From contig NC_053196.1 in assembly GCF_905163445.1 (NCBI RefSeq), positions 15,959,501 through 16,023,500 of the forward strand: a stretch of 64,000 nt of DNA, in the 5' to 3' direction. Both the position numbers and the translations under genes were made by a program. Below are positions 61,291 through 64,000 of the stretch, one piece after another (within the stretch, counting starts at the first letter, position 1; each line of letters begins with the position of its first letter). The notes below the pieces were generated by a model that did not search any database, was not told the origin of the DNA, and saw nothing but the letters and a program-made list of their open reading frames with translations. The DNA is from Pararge aegeria (Eukaryota; Arthropoda; Insecta; Lepidoptera; Nymphalidae).

Positions 61291-61990
61291 ATAAAGGAGC
61301 ATGCTTTAAGTGTGTCGTGTAAAAATCGTTTTGTATGCATGCGTGTTTGTTTGTTTATGTGTGAATGGGTGTGCTCGTGTGTGTAAATAAGATAGTATAA
61401 CATATGTTACTTTCGGACGTAGAAACGGCATCATAACTTACCATTTGGTGAAATTGCAGTAAATTTAAAAACACACCGACGGATAAGGAAATTTCGACCT
61501 GGCCAAAAGCTCATTTAGTACTAGCAGTTTGCACGAAACTTACCAAAAATTTCGAAGCCAATTAAAATAAGTCTGGAAGCGGAGCGGCAATTAGTCGCTC
61601 TTGGTAACAGTAATGGATCAACACGGATTAGAGCCTTCCCGCTCTCGCTAATCCCATTCGAGGGATAGGATTGCCGAATGCATTTTTCCGAAAAGAGAAA
61701 ATTTTAGCTGCTGTATAATGTCACAGGTTGTTTTTTATAATCATTATTTGATTTTCCTGAGGTTCACAAAAGAGACTGGTAGGTTTCAGTGGGGGATTCT
61801 GCCGGGACACCAGTAATCCAGTAAACTGTGTCTCAACATGGGAATAGGGTGGAATAGTCCTTACAGAGGACTGATCACCCTTCTGGCAATGGCAGGCGTG
61901 CCTTCAATAAATAATAAAAATCATTATTGACGGATCATGAAGATGACAAAACTTATGTAGGTGGGAGACCATTGCCTATAAAAAGAGCAA
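61291..61990. other. No gene recognised
   Basis: It includes a GC-richer patch at about 61570-61680 (CTGGAAGCGGAGCGGCAATTAG, GCCTTCCCGCTCTCGC) and LINE-UTR-like sequence at about 61780-61925. Neither could be assigned. Confidence 0.4.
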
Positions 61991-62120
61991 CACTTCAAAT
62001 TCTAAATTCATTTATTTCGAGTGGGCCTTATATAAGCACTTTTGAAACGTCAAATGTATTTTTGTAGTGCTCTACCACCGGTTCGGAAGGCAGATTCTAC
62101 AGAGAATGCAAGCTAGGAAC
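61991..62120 (-). repeat. LINE-A 3' UTR fragment
   Basis: TTCATTTATTTCGAGTGGGCC, CACTTTTGAAACGTC and CTACCACCGGTTCGGAAGGCAG are reversed LINE-A. Confidence 0.78.
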
Positions 62121-62130
62121 TTGTCCTGTA

Positions 62131-62163
62131 ATAGAATAGATAAGAATAGAATAGAATAGAATT
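62131..62163. repeat. (GAATA)n-type microsatellite
   Basis: Repeats of AGAATAGAATAGAAT. Confidence 0.7.
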
Positions 62164-62404
62164 TGTTTATTTACCAGAACAACACAAACAGACTTACATA
62201 CGGAGTAACTTAAAATATTGTACTAAATTATTAATAGCTTAAGTGTCATGTATAAGCATAGACTTAAGCTAACGACACACGTGAGATGTGTATGATGTGT
62301 CGTGCCAATAAAAAGGTTCTGACTCAGCTTAATGTTCGGGATACTCATGTACCCACAACGCTGGTATTCTGTCAGTACCGTAATCTGAAACCTGTTGTCC
62401 GTTA
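62164..62404. other. No gene recognised
   Basis: Unassigned sequence without a coding frame. Confidence 0.35.
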
Positions 62405-62520
62405 AGCTGAGTTGTTAAGCCTCATTTGCCTGTAATTATACTGGCAGCCATGCCCTTCAGACTGTAACACAGCAATTCTACTAAGCGGCAGAGATAAACA
62501 AGGCGGTAGTTCTTCGAGCT
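62405..62520 (+). repeat. REP-5 copy
   Basis: TAATTATACTGGCAGCCATGCCCTTCAGAC, AAGCGGCAGAGATAAACAAGGCGGTAG. Confidence 0.55.
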
Positions 62521-62722
62521 TTCAATTCATAATAAGGAATTATTAACAAAGGATCTTTGCGATAAATCCAGTGCCAGAAATCAAGACAGTTTTTCGCAAT
62601 CCCAGCTACTCGTAAGTAGATAGACAGAATAACTTTATTGCAACAAACCAAAAAGATACTTTACATGAAAACAAAGGTTCAAAGGTCTTATTCTCTTAAA
62701 AGGGATCCCATAAAAAATATAT

Positions 62723-63118
62723 AAGGAGAATGCCGGAACACGGTTTCATTTGGTGCCTCATTCAAATTGGTACCAAAAATTAAGTTATTATTTTTCGACG
62801 GATAAAAAATCTTTTAATGAAATAATACAAATAGTGGTTGTATTATTTCAGCCATCTTGTTTCAAACTACTCACAAAAGTAATAAGAGGTACGTCACTTG
62901 TGTATGTAAAAATAATAAAAAACGAGAAATACATATTGTGAACCATCAATAACACGAACTTCATTTGCTTGTAACTCTGAAATCCGGCAAACTAGAGTTT
63001 TAATATTTTTGGTAATGTATTGTTATTACTAAGCCCTTCAAAATGAGATAAATTCCACGAAGGCACCTAATAAGTACTATGTGACACCAAATCCCATACT
63101 ACGTCCGGCATTCTCCTT
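62723..63118. mobile_element. MITE-4 candidate with 15-bp terminal inverted repeats
   Basis: AAGGAGAATGCCGGA (62723-62737) is exactly inverted at 63104-63118, enclosing 366 bp without a recognised transposase. A 63-codon frame inside is chance-like. Only one copy is seen, so classification is open. Confidence 0.6.
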
Positions 63119-63128
63119 TAAATTTTAA

Positions 63129-63409
63129 AAACCCCGACTTTCATTAAAGTGTATATTATTCCACTAGTCAAGACCTTTCATTTGATACCCATATTGAGGG
63201 AGATGTGAAAGTATATGTAATCCGCCATTTGGAGAATGGTGGCCGCGCCTATATTGAACCGATTTTTATCAAACATGACTAAGAACACTCCTCACTAATT
63301 CCTTTTTCAAACTAAGAAAACAAAATCAAAATCGGTTCATCCGTTCGGGAAATACGATGCAACAGACACAAACACACACGCACGGTCGTCGTTTTTGCGT
63401 CGGGGGTTA
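63129..63409. mobile_element. MITE-3, full copy
   Basis: About 280 bp with short terminal inverted repeats AAACCCCGAC and GTCGGGGGTT. The body has CATATTGAGGGAGATG, CCGATTTTTATCAAACATG and AATCGGTTCATCCGTTCGGG. Partial copies lie at 55480-55700 and 59515-59552. Flanking TTTAAA/TTAAAA suggests an AT-rich target. Confidence 0.7.
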
Positions 63410-63778
63410 AAAAGGTAGGAATCGCAAATATAGGTTTCATCAAACTCTTCTGCCGGACTAAATGCCTCCATGCAATTTTCAAGATTTTTTTTTTTCAGCT
63501 CCCTGCCAATTGGATGATGAAACCTTAAGCGTACTATTCATCCGTCTCCGAAATTAGCTCAATCATCAGCTCGCTCCGTACACTTCCTTCGAATGAATAT
63601 TTTTCCTTTAAATTTTTAGGAGCGGTGAGTGGAAATGCGAATCAACACGAGCCCATATGTATAATTACTGTCTTATAGGTATTAATTACCAAAGAAAACG
63701 TATGTAACATGAATATTTTAAGTTCAAACCTTAAATTTAAAACCGTGCGAGCTAGTAAAATATCTTCTTTACAGCATT
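63410..63778. other. No gene recognised
   Basis: Unassigned, with a T12-type run near 63486. Nothing coding. Confidence 0.4.
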
Positions 63779-64000
63779 GCTAGCATGGGCCGGAGATAAT
63801 TTCGCCCCGGGGAAAGGATAAACATTTATCTTCTCCCACTGTTTTATCCACTCTCGGAGCACTGGCGCACAAGTGGTAATAATATCAAAATAATATATTA
63901 TGTAATTGTAAAATAGACGGGGGAAAACTTCTTCCATAACCTGTTTCCGTGCTTTAGCAGATGGACACGTTAATTGTATTTATTGGTTTTTTTTTCTTGT
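63779..64000 (+). mobile_element. MITE-2 copy, cut by the window end
   Basis: It starts GCTAGCATGGGCCGGAGATAA. The body AAGGATAAACATTTATC, GCACTGGCGCACAAGTGG is colinear with 53691-53958 in reverse orientation. The right terminus is outside the window. Confidence 0.72.

Overview
The window looks like non-coding, repeat-packed nuclear DNA of a lepidopteran, probably a butterfly. The evidence is the AT-rich base composition, tRNA-derived SINEs, short Helitrons that begin TC and end CTAG and sit between A and T, RTE and Jockey/CR1-like LINE remnants with typical lepidopteran tails, and one broken gene resembling the ommochrome-binding proteins known from moths. There is no rRNA, no credible functional tRNA gene, no operon structure and no CRISPR array. 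I found no complete, intact host protein-coding gene. The species is not identified.

Repeat names used below are mine and descriptive only. SINE-1 has a tRNA-like head (GGCGCAGTGGGCAGCGACC) and a TTTA-type tail. SINE-2 has a head with GCGCAGTGGGTAGGAGCTCG and a GATGATGATGA tail. SINE-3 is typified at 41070-41400. SINE-4 has a GTCTAGTGGTTAGC head. LINE-A is the Jockey/CR1-like family of the 30-31 kb copy. LINE-B is a second Jockey/CR1-like family whose tail reads TGAATAAAGAAATTTTGAATTTGA. RTE-A is the 2.4-5.4 kb copy and RTE-B another RTE subfamily. HEL-A, HEL-B and HEL-C are non-autonomous Helitrons. MITE-1 to MITE-4 are elements with inverted ends. REP-5 and REP-6 are unclassified dispersed repeats.

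Layout. 0-10 kb: a HEL-A copy, a nearly full-length RTE with two in-frame stops, a LINE-A tail, HEL-B copies and an RTE-B piece. 10-30 kb: many SINEs alternating with LINE-B tails, a C-terminal R1-type fragment, several fold-back palindromes and a GC-richer coding-like island near 28.6 kb. 30-39 kb: a LINE-A copy keeping most of its reverse transcriptase, a promoter-like segment, an R1-type ORF1 fragment, a candidate spliced exon at 36.6 kb and a Thr/Pro-rich open frame at 38.0-38.6 kb containing two fold-backs. 39-44 kb: a hAT-type MITE with perfect 8-bp target duplications, HEL-A and SINEs. 44-48 kb: the least repetitive stretch, holding the ommochrome-binding-protein-like pseudogene and, just downstream, an unassigned cysteine-rich exon candidate. 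48-64 kb: HEL-C copies, a decayed 1.5-kb LINE, nested SINE/Helitron and LINE/LINE insertions, and several MITE families.

The genes do not form a pathway. The history is one of successive insertions, in places nested, with local inverted duplications. All calls come from reading the sequence and from remembered family features; no database search was possible.
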